Part shown: piece by piece, positions 1 to 9,310 of the stretch
Layout: each line of letters starts with the position of its first letter
How positions within the stretch are numbered: position 1 is the stretch's first letter
DNA from: Actinokineospora fastidiosa
Lineage (GTDB): Bacteria > Actinomycetota > Actinomycetes > Mycobacteriales > Pseudonocardiaceae
Length of the DNA stretch: 64,000 nt
Direction of reading: 5' to 3'
NCBI RefSeq assembly: GCF_014648415.1
Contig: NZ_BMRB01000001.1
Coordinates: 1,488,001 to 1,552,000, forward strand
Made by a program: the position numbers and the translations under genes
Notes under the pieces: generated by a model
The model's database searches: none
What the model was told of the DNA's origin: nothing
Seen by the model: the letters and a program-made list of their open reading frames with translations, nothing else

Positions 1-3000
1 ACGAGGCGATCACGACCACGTTCGGCTACGACGCGCTGGGCAGGCAGACCCGGGTCACCGACGGCCGCGGCAACAGCACGCACTACACCTACAACACCCT
101 CGGCCTGCCCGAGTCGGTGATCGAGCCCGCCACCGACGCCCACCCCGCGCCCGCGGACCGCACGTGGACCGCGACCTACGACGCCGCGGGGCGGGCGACG
201 CTGCTGACCGCGCCCGGCGGCGTCACCAGGAGCCGGGTCTACGACGGTCTCGGCAGGCTCACCCGCGAGACCGGCGCGGGCGCCGAGGCCGCGACCCTCG
301 ACCGGGTGCTGACCTACGACCAGGTCGGCCGGGTCACCACGCTGAGCGCGCCGGGCGGGACGAACCTCTACGAGTACAACGACCGCGGGATGCTGCTCTC
401 GGCGAGCGGACCCTCCGGCAACGCGTCCTTCGGCTACGACGACGACGGCCGCATGATCTCCCGGACCGACGCCGCGGGCACGATGGGCTTCGGCTACCGC
501 GACGGCCGCCTGGTGTCCATCCAGGACGGTGTGTCCGGCGCGAGCATGTCCGTGGCGTACACGGCCGCAGGCGAGGTCGACACCATCGACTACGGCGGCG
601 GCGTCGCGCGGAAGTTCACCTACGACGACTTCGGCAGGACGACCGCGGACGTCACCCGGGACGCGGCGAACGCCGTCGTCGCGTCGGTGAGCTACAGCTA
701 CGACCTGAACCACCGGCTGACCGGGAAGGCCACCACGGGGACGGCCGACCCCGGCGAGCAGACCTACGGCTATGACCAGCTCGGCAGGCTCACCAGCTGG
801 ACGGCGGACGGCGTCACCAAGTCCTACGGCTGGGACGCCGCGGGCAACCGCGTGCGCAACGGCGACAAGACCGCGGCCTACGACCAGCGCAACCGCCTGC
901 TCAGTGACGGCGACTACACCTACCAGTACACGGCGCGCGGCACGACAGCCGCACGGACGAGCTCCGGGCATGAGGAGCGGTTCGACTTCGACGCCTTCGA
1001 CCGGCTCATCAAGGTCGGCGCGACGGAGCTGGCCCACGACGGCCTCGACCGGCCCGTCACGCGGGGCACGGTGGCGTTCAAGTACGCGGGCATGGAGATC
1101 GACACCGTCTCCGACGGCACGGCGGTGTACGGCCGAGGGGCGGGCGGCGAGCTGCTGTCGCTGTCCCAGGGCACGGAGAAGCGCCTGCTGCTGTCGGACC
1201 GCCACGGCGACGTCATCGGCGGCTTCGCGCCCGGCGCGGGCACCCTGAGCGACTCCACCTCCTACGACCCCTTCGGCGACCCGCGCACCACGACGGGCGC
1301 CGCGCGGAACGTGGGCTACCAGGGCGACTGGACCGACCCGGACACCGGCAGGGTCAACATGGGCGCGCGTTGGTACGACCCGGCCGCGGGCCGGTTCATG
1401 AGCCGCGACAGCATCGCCCAGGGCGGCCCCGGCTCAGCGGGCCTCAACCGCTACGGCTACAGCGGCGGATCGCCGCTGAACGGCTTCGACGCCAACGGCC
1501 ACTGGTGGGACTGGATCGAGGAGACCGCCGACTGGGTCGGTGACAACCTCAGCACGGTCGGCCACGCCGCCCTGGACGTGGCGGGCATGATCCCGGTCAT
1601 CGGCGAGGCCGCCGACGTCGCCAACGGCATCTGGTACGCCGCCGAGGGCAACTACACCGACGCGGCCCTGTCGTTCGCGGGCGCCATCCCGTTCGCGGGC
1701 TGGGCGGGCACCGGCACCAAGTGGGGCCGCCGCGTCGACGACATCGGCTCCGGCGGCAGGCACACCCCGGTCCCGTCCAAGTGGCAGCCCACGAAGCGCT
1801 ACGACAAGGAGATCCCGGGCGGCCGCAAGGTCGGCAAGGGCAAGGGCGACGTGCCGTCGGGCGCGAAGGCCGCGCCCAACCCGCGCAAGGCGGCCGACGC
1901 CGCCGCGGCCGCGGCGGCCCGCCGGGCGGCCGCCGCCCGAGCCGCCTACCTGGCGGCGGTGGCACGGACGGCGAAGGCGAAGGCAGCGGTCGCGTACGCG
2001 GTGAAGCGCAACCCGATGCCGGTCCTGAAGTCGATGCTCAAGCCGACGATGGCCAACCCGAAGAACCTGGTCTCCGCCGTCGCGAACGCCCCGGCCAGGT
2101 ACGTCCAGCAGGCCGTGTCGAACGTCCAGGACGTCAATCGTGTGTACGACAAGATCTACGACACGATGCTGGGCGTCGGTCATGAGGTGGTCAAGGAGGC
2201 CGCCGAGACCGCGGCCGCGGAGGTCATGGCGGGCAGCGGAATCCCGATGCTCGACGGCGTCGTGGACCTGCTGGACCGCCGGAAGAAGGGCCCATCCGAA
2301 CAAGGCAAGACGGCCCGAGGAACCGCCACCAACGGCTCCTGCTCCGCGTCGTCCAAGGCCCAGCTGAACTCGAACAGCTTCACCGGTGACACCCCCGTCC
2401 TCCTGGCGGATGGGACACGGAAACCGATCAAGGACATGCGAGTCGGCGACGTGGTCCTCGCCACCGACCCCACCACCGGTGAATCCGGCCCCCGCGTGGT
2501 GACCGACGTCCGATCACACCAGTCGGAACGACTGCTGTACGAGATCACCGTCGACACCGCCGACGGCTCAGGCAAGATCACGGCCACGGACGAGCACCCG
2601 TTCTGGGTGGAGTCGCTGCAGAAGTGGGTCCACGCGGAGGGCCTGAAGCCGGGCTACACCTTCGAAACCGCCGATCACCGCCCGGCAACGGTCGCAGGCG
2701 TCAAGCCGCTGAGCGAGCGGCGGGAGGTTTACAACCTCACGGTTGACGACCTGCACACGTATTACGTAGTTGCGGGAAGCGCCGTTGTTCTCGTTCATAA
2801 CGACGATCCTCGCAAGTATAGCGACGACGAATGTGATCGTAGCGGGTTTCTTTATCGCGGTTTGCCTGCAGATCACTGGAAAGCCGCAGATGCCTTGGAA
2901 GGCCGGGCGGTTCCTCTGGGTGGGCACCGAGACCTGAAAAGTCATGCAGGAGGTAACACGCGCAGCGAGTTTACCTCATGGAGTCATGACTACGAGAACG

Positions 3001-3215
3001 TGGCCTACGATGCGGCCACGGAACGAGGCGGCGAGTACCTTGTCCTAAGGCTGCCCTTCAGTGCGTTCCCTCCGGACACGCTGTTTCGCGTTCATGACAC
3101 CGAGTACGAGTCCTATCCGGGTGAGCAGGAGCATGCTTTCCTTGGTACGATTGATGGTGCGGAGGTCAGTGTCAACGGTCGGCCATGGCGTCGTCCTGGC
3201 AGGAATAAGAAATGA
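1..3215 (+). CDS. Rhs/YD-repeat polymorphic toxin, 3' part, with HINT and ART-like C-terminal domain
   Basis: The frame is open from the window edge, so the start lies upstream. Successive YD repeats (GYDALGR, TYDAAGR, YDGLGRL and others) run to about nt 1300 and form the Rhs shell. The core-closing motif GARWYDPAAGRF lies near nt 1360. An Ala/Lys-rich linker follows, then a pretoxin HINT domain (about nt 2375-2800) that begins NSFTGDTPVLLADGT and ends with YNLTVDDLHTYYVV and VHND. HINT domains release toxin tips by self-cleavage. The last 137 codons are probably the toxin: YRG (Arg at nt 2856), FTSWS (nt 2970-2984) and EQE (nt 3123-3131) match the R-S-E layout of arginine-type ADP-ribosyltransferases. 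Base composition drops in GC from about nt 2725, as expected for an exchanged tip. The Rhs and HINT calls are firm; the ART call is an inference from motifs. Confidence 0.85.
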   Translation, partial: EAITTTFGYDALGRQTRVTDGRGNSTHYTYNTLGLPESVIEPATDAHPAPADRTWTATYDAAGRATLLTAPGGVTRSRVYDGLGRLTRETGAGAEAATLDRVLTYDQVGRVTTLSAPGGTNLYEYNDRGMLLSASGPSGNASFGYDDDGRMISRTDAAGTMGFGYRDGRLVSIQDGVSGASMSVAYTAAGEVDTIDYGGGVARKFTYDDFGRTTADVTRDAANAVVASVSYSYDLNHRLTGKATTGTADPGEQTYGYDQLGRLTSWTADGVTKSYGWDAAGNRVRNGDKTAAYDQRNRLLSDGDYTYQYTARGTTAARTSSGHEERFDFDAFDRLIKVGATELAHDGLDRPVTRGTVAFKYAGMEIDTVSDGTAVYGRGAGGELLSLSQGTEKRLLLSDRHGDVIGGFAPGAGTLSDSTSYDPFGDPRTTTGAARNVGYQGDWTDPDTGRVNMGARWYDPAAGRFMSRDSIAQGGPGSAGLNRYGYSGGSPLNGFDANGHWWDWIEETADWVGDNLSTVGHAALDVAGMIPVIGEAADVANGIWYAAEGNYTDAALSFAGAIPFAGWAGTGTKWGRRVDDIGSGGRHTPVPSKWQPTKRYDKEIPGGRKVGKGKGDVPSGAKAAPNPRKAADAAAAAAARRAAAARAAYLAAVARTAKAKAAVAYAVKRNPMPVLKSMLKPTMANPKNLVSAVANAPARYVQQAVSNVQDVNRVYDKIYDTMLGVGHEVVKEAAETAAAEVMAGSGIPMLDGVVDLLDRRKKGPSEQGKTARGTATNGSCSASSKAQLNSNSFTGDTPVLLADGTRKPIKDMRVGDVVLATDPTTGESGPRVVTDVRSHQSERLLYEITVDTADGSGKITATDEHPFWVESLQKWVHAEGLKPGYTFETADHRPATVAGVKPLSERREVYNLTVDDLHTYYVVAGSAVVLVHNDDPRKYSDDECDRSGFLYRGLPADHWKAADALEGRAVPLGGHRDLKSHAGGNTRSEFTSWSHDYENVAYDAATERGGEYLVLRLPFSAFPPDTLFRVHDTEYESYPGEQEHAFLGTIDGAEVSVNGRPWRRPGRNKK

Positions 3216-3254
3216 TTGACTCTGGGTCTGGCAAGGGAGAAGGAAGCGCTTCGC

Positions 3255-3626
3255 ATGCATAAGGGGCGACTACTCGAACTATTCGCAGGCGAGGATGGTG
3301 CTGCCGCGCTCTGTTACGCAGCGCTCCTGCGTGGTGCGAGTCACGAGGTTTGGGAAGGCTCCGTGGGTCAGGCTCAGATAGCTAGTATTTACCGCAGGCG
3401 ATTTCGTGGCGTGCAACGGGTAGGTCAGGGGTCCGTTGGTTTCGCGGAGGCGGTTCGGCGACTTGAGGAGTATCAGGGCGGAGACATTGTGCTCGGCTAC
3501 GTCGATGACCGTCCGAGCGGTGGGTACTACTTTCAGTTGTTCCTCAATGTCGACTGCACGAGCGTTGTCGCCTGCTTAGGGGTGGAGCGACCAAGGAAAA
3601 GTGAAAAGAACGACAGTCGGAATTGA
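3255..3626 (+). CDS. Putative immunity protein for the Rhs toxin
   Basis: A 123-residue cytoplasmic-looking protein with no signal peptide or membrane segment. It starts 39 nt after the toxin stop and is followed by an unrelated operon. I chose the ATG preceded by GGGAGAAGG about 11 nt upstream; a TTG directly after the toxin stop would add 13 residues but has no ribosome-binding site. I recognise no family. Visible features are a basic patch (YRRRFRG), a region that looks like alternating strands (DIVLGYVDD, YYFQLFLNV) and two cysteines late in the protein. It shares the lower GC of the toxin tip, which suggests that tip and immunity gene were acquired together. The immunity role is inferred only from position, size and composition. 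Confidence 0.6.
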   Translation: MHKGRLLELFAGEDGAAALCYAALLRGASHEVWEGSVGQAQIASIYRRRFRGVQRVGQGSVGFAEAVRRLEEYQGGDIVLGYVDDRPSGGYYFQLFLNVDCTSVVACLGVERPRKSEKNDSRN

Positions 3627-3696
3627 GGTGTGCGCCTCTGCGGCGGCACCGCACCCACCTCTAGACTCGCCGGGGTAGGCGGGTCTAGGAGGTCCA

Positions 3697-4992
3697 GTGA
3701 GCATGTCGATCAGCCGTCGCAAGGCGGGCGAGGACGCTGAGGTCATCGTCGTCGGGGCGGGACCGGCTGGCTCCACCGCGGCGACCTACCTCGCCCGGGC
3801 GGGGTTGGACGTCCTGTTGCTGGAGAAGTCCACCTTCCCGCGCGAGAAGGTCTGCGGCGACGGCCTGACCCCCCGGGGCGTCAAGCAGTTGATCGACCTC
3901 GGCATCGACACCCGGGAGCAGGCGGGCTGGCTGCACAACCGCGGTCTGCGCGTGGTCGGCGGCGGCGTCACCCTCGAACTCGACTGGCCCGACCTCGCCT
4001 CCTTCCCCCCGTACGGCGTCGTCCGGCCCCGGCAGGACTTCGACGAGATGCTCGCCCGCACCGCCCAGCGTGCGGGGGCCCGGCTGCTGGAGAACACCAC
4101 CGTCAACTCCGCCATCACCGACGCCACCGGCCGCGTCATCGGGGTGAACGCCAAGGCGGGCCCGGACAAGGTCCCTGTCACCTACAAGGCCCCGCTGATC
4201 CTCGCCTGCGACGGCGTCTCCGCCCGGCTCGCGCTGAGCGTCGGACTTGAGAAGATCGACAAGCGGCCCATGGGCGTCGCCGTGCGCCGCTACTACGAGT
4301 CGCCGCGCAGCAAGGACGACTACCTGGAGTCGCACCTGGAGCTCTGGGACCGGTCCGACCCCGACAACCCCGTGCTCCTGCCCGGCTACGGGTGGATCTT
4401 CGGCATGGGCGACGGCACGATCAACGCGGGCCTGGGCATCCTGTCGACCTCCAAGGCCTTCGGCACCACCGACTACCGCAAGCTCATGCGCTCCTGGCTC
4501 GACGGCACCCCCGAGGAGTGGGGCCTGCGCGAGCACAACGCCAAGGGCAAGATCGGCGGGGCGGCCCTCCCGATGGGCTTCAACCGCACCCCCCACTACA
4601 CGCCCGGCCTGCTCCTCGTCGGCGACGCGGGCGGGATGGTCAACCCGTTCAACGGCGAGGGCATCGGCTACGCCATGGAGTCCGCCCGCATCGCCGCGGA
4701 GATCGTCGTGCAGGCGATGGCGCGCGCGGAGGGACCGGCCCGCGAGCGCGCGCTGGAGGGGTACCCCGTGGCCATGCGGGAGGCCCTCGGCAGCTACTAC
4801 CGATTGGGCAACATCTTCTCCAAACTGATCGGAAACCCCACCGTCATGCGCACCGCCACCAAGTACGGCCTGCCGCGCAAGACGCTCATGAAGCTGGTCC
4901 TGAAGTTGCTCGCGGGCCTCTACGACCAGCGCGACGGCGATGCCTTCGATCGGGTGATCACCGCGGCGACGCGCATGGCGCCGAGTGTCTGA
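3697..4992 (+). CDS. menJ: Geranylgeranyl-reductase-family FAD oxidoreductase, probable menaquinone reductase
   Basis: A 431-residue flavoprotein. The N-terminal FAD-binding Rossmann motif VVGAGPAGSTAA is followed by EKSTFPREKVCGDGL, typical of the geranylgeranyl reductase family, and the second FAD contact LLVGDAGGMVNPFNGEGI lies around residue 310. Known actinobacterial relatives (mycobacterial MenJ) reduce one isoprene unit of the menaquinone side chain at the membrane. It lies just upstream of the nuo operon, and a polyprenyl synthase follows nuoN, which fits quinone tailoring. AGGAGG sits 4 nt before the GTG used here; an ATG two codons later has 10-nt spacing and is an equal candidate. 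The family is certain; the exact substrate is inferred. Confidence 0.8.
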   Translation: MSMSISRRKAGEDAEVIVVGAGPAGSTAATYLARAGLDVLLLEKSTFPREKVCGDGLTPRGVKQLIDLGIDTREQAGWLHNRGLRVVGGGVTLELDWPDLASFPPYGVVRPRQDFDEMLARTAQRAGARLLENTTVNSAITDATGRVIGVNAKAGPDKVPVTYKAPLILACDGVSARLALSVGLEKIDKRPMGVAVRRYYESPRSKDDYLESHLELWDRSDPDNPVLLPGYGWIFGMGDGTINAGLGILSTSKAFGTTDYRKLMRSWLDGTPEEWGLREHNAKGKIGGAALPMGFNRTPHYTPGLLLVGDAGGMVNPFNGEGIGYAMESARIAAEIVVQAMARAEGPARERALEGYPVAMREALGSYYRLGNIFSKLIGNPTVMRTATKYGLPRKTLMKLVLKLLAGLYDQRDGDAFDRVITAATRMAPSV

Positions 4993-5084
4993 TTGCTCAC
5001 GCAAGCATCGCGTTAGCGCAGGTGAGCGGCGCTCAGGGGGGCGCGAAAACGGCTGTGAGCCACGTCCTAGACTGGCCCCGGTGC

Positions 5085-5100
5085 TGTGAACGCTTTCACA
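5085..5100. promoter_or_regulatory. Rex operator, distal copy
   Basis: TGTGAA, four bases (CGCT), then TTCACA: a perfect dyad matching the known Rex operator consensus of Streptomyces. Rex senses NADH/NAD+ and represses respiratory genes, the nuo operon among them, when NADH is low. It lies 32 bp (centre to centre, about three helical turns) from the proximal copy. Confidence 0.8.
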
Positions 5101-5113
5101 AGTGAGCGGTCTC

Positions 5114-5135
5114 GCTTGTGAAGGTTTTCACAAGC
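5114..5135. promoter_or_regulatory. Rex operator, proximal copy
   Basis: Arms GCTTGTGAA and TTCACAAGC around GGTT give a perfect 9-bp dyad containing the Rex core TTGTGAA-N4-TTCACAA. It ends 2 bp before the candidate -35 element of the nuoA promoter, so a bound repressor would block RNA polymerase. Confidence 0.85.
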
Positions 5136-5136
5136 A

Positions 5137-5166
5137 TTGACCCGTCCGGTTAGGTCCGCCTAATGA
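5137..5166 (+). promoter_or_regulatory. Candidate nuoA promoter
   Basis: TTGACC, an 18-bp spacer and TAATGA resemble a housekeeping sigma promoter. It sits directly downstream of the Rex dyads and about 60 bp before the nuoA start. The -35 is good and the -10 is only fair. Confidence 0.5.
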
Positions 5167-5228
5167 CCATTGGCGCGATCGCGGGCCCCTAGGGTTCGGC
5201 CGGAGGACGCCGGGGAAAGGACGCGAGG

Positions 5229-5627
5229 GTGTCGGTGCAGCTCGCCCAGGACGTGACGAACGACCTGGGCATCTATCTCCCCTTGGTGGTCATGTTCGCG
5301 CTGGCGGCGGCCTTCGCCGTCTTCTCGGCGCTGCTCGGGCCGCTGGTCGGGCCGTCCCGGTACAACCGGGCGAAGTTCGAGGCCTACGAGTGCGGGATCG
5401 AGCCGTCGCCGCAGCCGATCATCGGCGGCGGGCGCGTGCCGGTCGCCTACTACCTGACCGCCATGCTCTTCATCCTGTTCGACATCGAGATGGTGTTCCT
5501 CTACCCGTTCGCGGTGTCGGCGGACGTGCTGGGCCTGTTCGGCCTGGTCGAGATCTTCCTGTTCATCGCCACGGTCGGCTTCGCCTACGCCTACGTGTGG
5601 CGCCGCGGCGGCTTGGACTGGAACTGA
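5229..5627 (+). CDS. nuoA: NADH-quinone oxidoreductase subunit A
   Basis: A 132-residue membrane subunit of complex I with three transmembrane segments. The signature loop YECGIEP and the conserved VAYYLTAMLFILFDIEMVFL segment identify it. It belongs to the membrane arm near the quinone site. The GTG start follows GGAAAGGA; the next in-frame GTG two codons on is less well placed. First gene of the nuo operon, under the Rex-type control region. Normal length for the family. Confidence 0.97.
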   Translation: MSVQLAQDVTNDLGIYLPLVVMFALAAAFAVFSALLGPLVGPSRYNRAKFEAYECGIEPSPQPIIGGGRVPVAYYLTAMLFILFDIEMVFLYPFAVSADVLGLFGLVEIFLFIATVGFAYAYVWRRGGLDWN

Positions 5628-5639
5628 CGGGAGAAACCA

Positions 5640-6188
<549 letters not shown>

Positions 6189-6191
6189 CCC

Positions 6192-7001
6192 ATGGCTGAC
6201 GAGAACCCCACCACCCCAGAGGCCCAGGCCTCCCCGCCGGTCGGCGCCGAGGGCTCCAGCGCCGCGCGCCCGGACACCGGCGTCGAGGCCGACACCGACC
6301 TCGCCCGCCCGGCCGAGCACCGGGAGCCGGTCGCCGCCGAGCCCGTCGTCGCAGGCCGCACCCGCAAGGGCATGTTCCAGGTCTCCGGCTCCGGCGACAC
6401 CTCCGGCTTCGGCGGCCTGCAGCTGCCCGCCTACGTCCCGGTCCCGGCCGAGCGGCCCTACGGCGGCTGGTTCGACGAGTTCGCCGACGACCTGCACGCG
6501 GCCATGGCCACCCGCGACATCCCCGCCGCGGCGATCCAGCAGGTCACCGTCGACCGCGGCGAGATCACCCTCTACGTCGCCCGCGAGCACCTGGTCGCGC
6601 TGTGCTGGACGCTGCGCGACGAGCCCGCGCTGCGCTTCGAGCTGTGCAGCTCGGTGTCCGGTGTGGACTACGGCGTGGACATCCCGCAGCGCCTGCACTC
6701 GGTCTACCACCTGACCTCCATGACCTACCGGCGGCGCATCCGCCTGGAGGTCTCCGTCGACGTCGACGACCCGCACATCCCGTCGGTGGTCGAGGTCTAC
6801 CCGACCGCCGACTGGCAGGAGCGGGAGGCGTGGGACATGTTCGGCATCGTCTACGACGGGCACCCCGCGCTCACCCGGATCCTCATGCCGGACGACTGGG
6901 ACGGCCACCCGCAGCGCAAGGACTACCCGCTGGGCGGCATCCCGGTGGAGTACAAGGGCGCGGAGATCCCTCCGCCCGACCAGCGGAGGTCGTACTCGTG
7001 A
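6192..7001 (+). CDS. nuoC: NADH-quinone oxidoreductase subunit C
   Basis: A 269-residue peripheral-arm subunit linking NuoB, NuoD and NuoI. The conserved C-terminal part has the family signature [10 protein letters not shown] followed by [17 protein letters not shown] and KDYPLGG. The first 60 or so residues are an Ala/Pro/Glu-rich extension of low complexity. It starts 3 nt after the nuoB stop, and its stop overlaps the nuoD start (GTGA), indicating translational coupling. It is a separate gene, not fused to nuoD. Confidence 0.97.
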   Translation: MADENPTTPEAQASPPVGAEGSSAARPDTGVEADTDLARPAEHREPVAAEPVVAGRTRKGMFQVSGSGDTSGFGGLQLPAYVPVPAERPYGGWFDEFADDLHAAMATRDIPAAAIQQVTVDRGEITLYVAREHLVALCWTLRDEPALRFELCSSVSGVDYGVDIPQRLHSVYHLTSMTYRRRIRLEVSVDVDDPHIPSVVEVYPTADWQEREAWDMFGIVYDGHPALTRILMPDDWDGHPQRKDYPLGGIPVEYKGAEIPPPDQRRSYS

Positions 7002-8311
7002 CCACGCACGACTACGCGGAAGCGCGCAACACCACCGAGGGCAAGGTCTACACCGTCACCGGTGGCGACTGGGACGAGGTGCTCGAGGACGCCCAGCACG
7101 ACGAGCGCATCGTCATCAACATGGGCCCGCAGCACCCGTCCACCCACGGTGTGCTGCGCCTGGTGCTGGAGCTGGAGGGCGAGACCGTCACCCAGGCGCG
7201 CAGCGTCATCGGCTACCTGCACACCGGCATCGAGAAGAACTGCGAGTACCGCACCTGGACCCAGGGCGTCACGTTCGTGACGCGCATGGACTACCTCGCG
7301 CCGCTGCACAACGAGACCGCCTACTGCCTGGCGGTGGAGAAGCTGCTCGGCATCGAGGCCCCGCCGCGCGCGCAGACGATCCGGGTCATGCTGATGGAGA
7401 TCAACCGCATCTCCTCGCACCTGGTCGCGCTGGCCACCGGCGGCATGGAGCTGGGCTCGCTGACCGCGATGACCTCCGGCTTCCGCGAGCGCGAGGAAGC
7501 GCTGCACCTGCTGGAGCACCTGACCGGCCTGCGCATGAACCACGCGTTCATCCGCCCCGGCGGCGTCGCCCAGGACCTGCCGGACGACTACCACCAGCAG
7601 GTCACCGGCTTCATCAAGGTGATGCGCAAGCGGCTGCCCGACTACGACAAGCTGCTCACCGGCCAGCCGATCTGGCGCAACCGCCTCAAGGACGTCGGCT
7701 ACCTGCCCGTGGACGCCTGCCTCGCGCTGGGCATCACCGGCCCTGTGCTGCGCTCCGCGGGCCTGGCCTGGGACCTGCGCAAGACCGAGCCGTACCTGGG
7801 CTACGAGGACTACGACTTCGAGGTCCCGACCTCCACCGACGCCGACGCCTTCGCCCGGTACCTGCTGCGGCTGGAGGAGATCCACCAGTCGCTGCGGATC
7901 ATCGAGCAGGCGCTGCGCAGGCTGGAGCCCGGCCCGGTGATGGTCGACGACGCCAAGGTCGCCTGGCCCGCCAAGCTGACCATCGGCTCCGACGGGCTCG
8001 GCAACTCCCTCGAGCACGTCCGCAAGATCATGGGCCAGTCGATGGAGTCGCTGATCCACCACTTCAAGCTGGTCACCGAGGGCTTCAAGGTCCCGGCGGG
8101 CCAGGTGTACGTGCCGGTCGAGTCCCCGCGCGGCGAACTGGGCTACCACCTGGTCTCCGACGGCGGCACCCGCCCGGTCCGCGTGCACGTGCGCGAGCCC
8201 AGCTTCGTGAACCTGCAGGCGATGCCCGCGATGAGCGAGGGCGGCATGGTCGCCGACGTGATCGCGGCCATCGCCTCGATCGATCCCGTGATGGGGGGGT
8301 GTGACCGGTGA
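6998..8311 (+). CDS. nuoD: NADH-quinone oxidoreductase subunit D
   Basis: A 437-residue 49-kDa-type subunit that forms the quinone pocket with NuoB. Markers are [30 protein letters not shown]-type [10 protein letters not shown], and the C-terminal [16 protein letters not shown]. The GTG start overlaps the nuoC stop by two bases. A longer reading of the same frame from inside nuoC has no ribosome-binding site and is not used. The last codons contain a run of seven G residues just before the stop, which also precedes the nuoE start. Confidence 0.97.
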   Translation: MTTHDYAEARNTTEGKVYTVTGGDWDEVLEDAQHDERIVINMGPQHPSTHGVLRLVLELEGETVTQARSVIGYLHTGIEKNCEYRTWTQGVTFVTRMDYLAPLHNETAYCLAVEKLLGIEAPPRAQTIRVMLMEINRISSHLVALATGGMELGSLTAMTSGFREREEALHLLEHLTGLRMNHAFIRPGGVAQDLPDDYHQQVTGFIKVMRKRLPDYDKLLTGQPIWRNRLKDVGYLPVDACLALGITGPVLRSAGLAWDLRKTEPYLGYEDYDFEVPTSTDADAFARYLLRLEEIHQSLRIIEQALRRLEPGPVMVDDAKVAWPAKLTIGSDGLGNSLEHVRKIMGQSMESLIHHFKLVTEGFKVPAGQVYVPVESPRGELGYHLVSDGGTRPVRVHVREPSFVNLQAMPAMSEGGMVADVIAAIASIDPVMGGCDR

Positions 8312-9183
8312 GCGCGGAGTCCCTGAACACCGGCAAGACCTACGGCGGCTCCAGCGTCGGCGGCGGCCCGACCCACCAGGAGACCGTGCCGGACGTCGAC
8401 GTGGTGAAGATCGCGCCCGTCCCGGCGGAGCACCTGGTCGAGGAGGGCACGCCGGACCTGAGCGTGTTCGACGCCAAGACCGTCGAGCGCGCCGAGGCGA
8501 TCGTCGCCCGGTACCCGCAGTCGCGCTCGGCGCTGCTGCCGATGCTGCACCTGGTGCAGTCGGTGGAGGGCCGGGTCAGCCAGGCGGGCATCCACTTCTG
8601 CGCCGAGCAGCTGGGCCTGACGCCCGCCGAGGTCAGCGCGGTCGCCACGTTCTACACGATGTACAAGCGCAAGACCTGCGGCGAGCACCTGGTGTCGGTC
8701 TGCACCAACACCCTGTGCGCGGTGCTGGGCGGTGACGACATCTACCGCAGGCTCGGGGAGCACCTCGGCGCCGACGGGAAGCGCCTGGGCCACAACGAGA
8801 CGGCGGGGGAGCCGGGCGCGCCCGGCTCGATCACGCTGGAGCACGCCGAGTGCCTGGCCGCCTGCGACCTCGGCCCGGTCATCCAGGTGAACTACGAGTA
8901 CTTCGACAACCAAACCGTGGACTCCGCGGTCGAGCTGGTCGACAAGCTGCGCAACGGCGAGCGCCCCGCGCCCACCCGCGGCGCGCCGCTGCGCGACTTC
9001 CGCACCGCGGAGCTGGAGCTGGCCGGGTTCTTCCCGGAGGACGAGGCCGAGTACCAGGCCGGTGTGGACGGACCGTCCGCCGCGGTGGAGACGCTGCGCG
9101 GCGCGAAGCTGGCCCACGAGCGCGGCTGGGTCGCGCCCGCGATGCCCGACGAGGCCCCGCTTCCGGAGGTGCAGAAGAAGTGA
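8308..9183 (+). CDS. nuoE: NADH-quinone oxidoreductase subunit E
   Basis: A 291-residue member of the 24-kDa thioredoxin-like 2Fe-2S family in the NADH-dehydrogenase module. The four cluster cysteines lie in SVCTNTLC and [22 protein letters not shown] is the usual helix before the cluster fold. It is longer than many homologues: a Gly/Pro-rich N-terminus and about 80 residues after the cluster domain, as often seen in actinobacteria. The start overlaps the nuoD stop (GTGA). A conserved intergenic repeat follows it. Confidence 0.95.
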   Translation: MSAESLNTGKTYGGSSVGGGPTHQETVPDVDVVKIAPVPAEHLVEEGTPDLSVFDAKTVERAEAIVARYPQSRSALLPMLHLVQSVEGRVSQAGIHFCAEQLGLTPAEVSAVATFYTMYKRKTCGEHLVSVCTNTLCAVLGGDDIYRRLGEHLGADGKRLGHNETAGEPGAPGSITLEHAECLAACDLGPVIQVNYEYFDNQTVDSAVELVDKLRNGERPAPTRGAPLRDFRTAELELAGFFPEDEAEYQAGVDGPSAAVETLRGAKLAHERGWVAPAMPDEAPLPEVQKK

Positions 9184-9192
9184 GGCATGAGC

Positions 9193-9310
9193 CGCGTGGC
9201 TGCAGGCCGGACCCAAGGGGAACGGGACGCAATCTAGCCACTGACACCCACACGACGGGCGGTTCCAACGCCGACGTGACCACCATGGTCGATTCCGGGG
9301 AGGCGGACCG
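9193..9310 (+). repeat. nuo intergenic repeat, copy A (upstream of nuoF)
   Basis: The nuoE-nuoF gap is one of two long gaps in an otherwise tightly packed operon. It matches the nuoI-nuoJ gap over most of its length. Shared blocks are AAGGGGAACGG near the middle, a GACACCC/GGCACCC block, GTTCCA, GACCACC, and GATTCCGGGGAGGCGGA just before the start codon. The distance from the first to the last block (80 nt) is the same in both copies. The final block supplies the ribosome-binding site. Confidence 0.8.

Noticed and set aside
2375..2800. Protein-splicing intein
   Set aside because: The HINT segment lies between an Rhs shell and a C-terminal tip and is the pretoxin type; there is no homing endonuclease or host-protein continuity.
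8291..8303. Run of seven G residues as a programmed frameshift in nuoD
   Set aside because: The frame is continuous to the expected NuoD C-terminus and the stop overlaps the nuoE start normally; it is simply a homopolymer near the gene end.
6602..8311. A possible NuoCD fusion
   Set aside because: The extended nuoD frame runs through nuoC in another frame and has no ribosome-binding site; the GTG at the GTGA junction gives the normal NuoD N-terminus.
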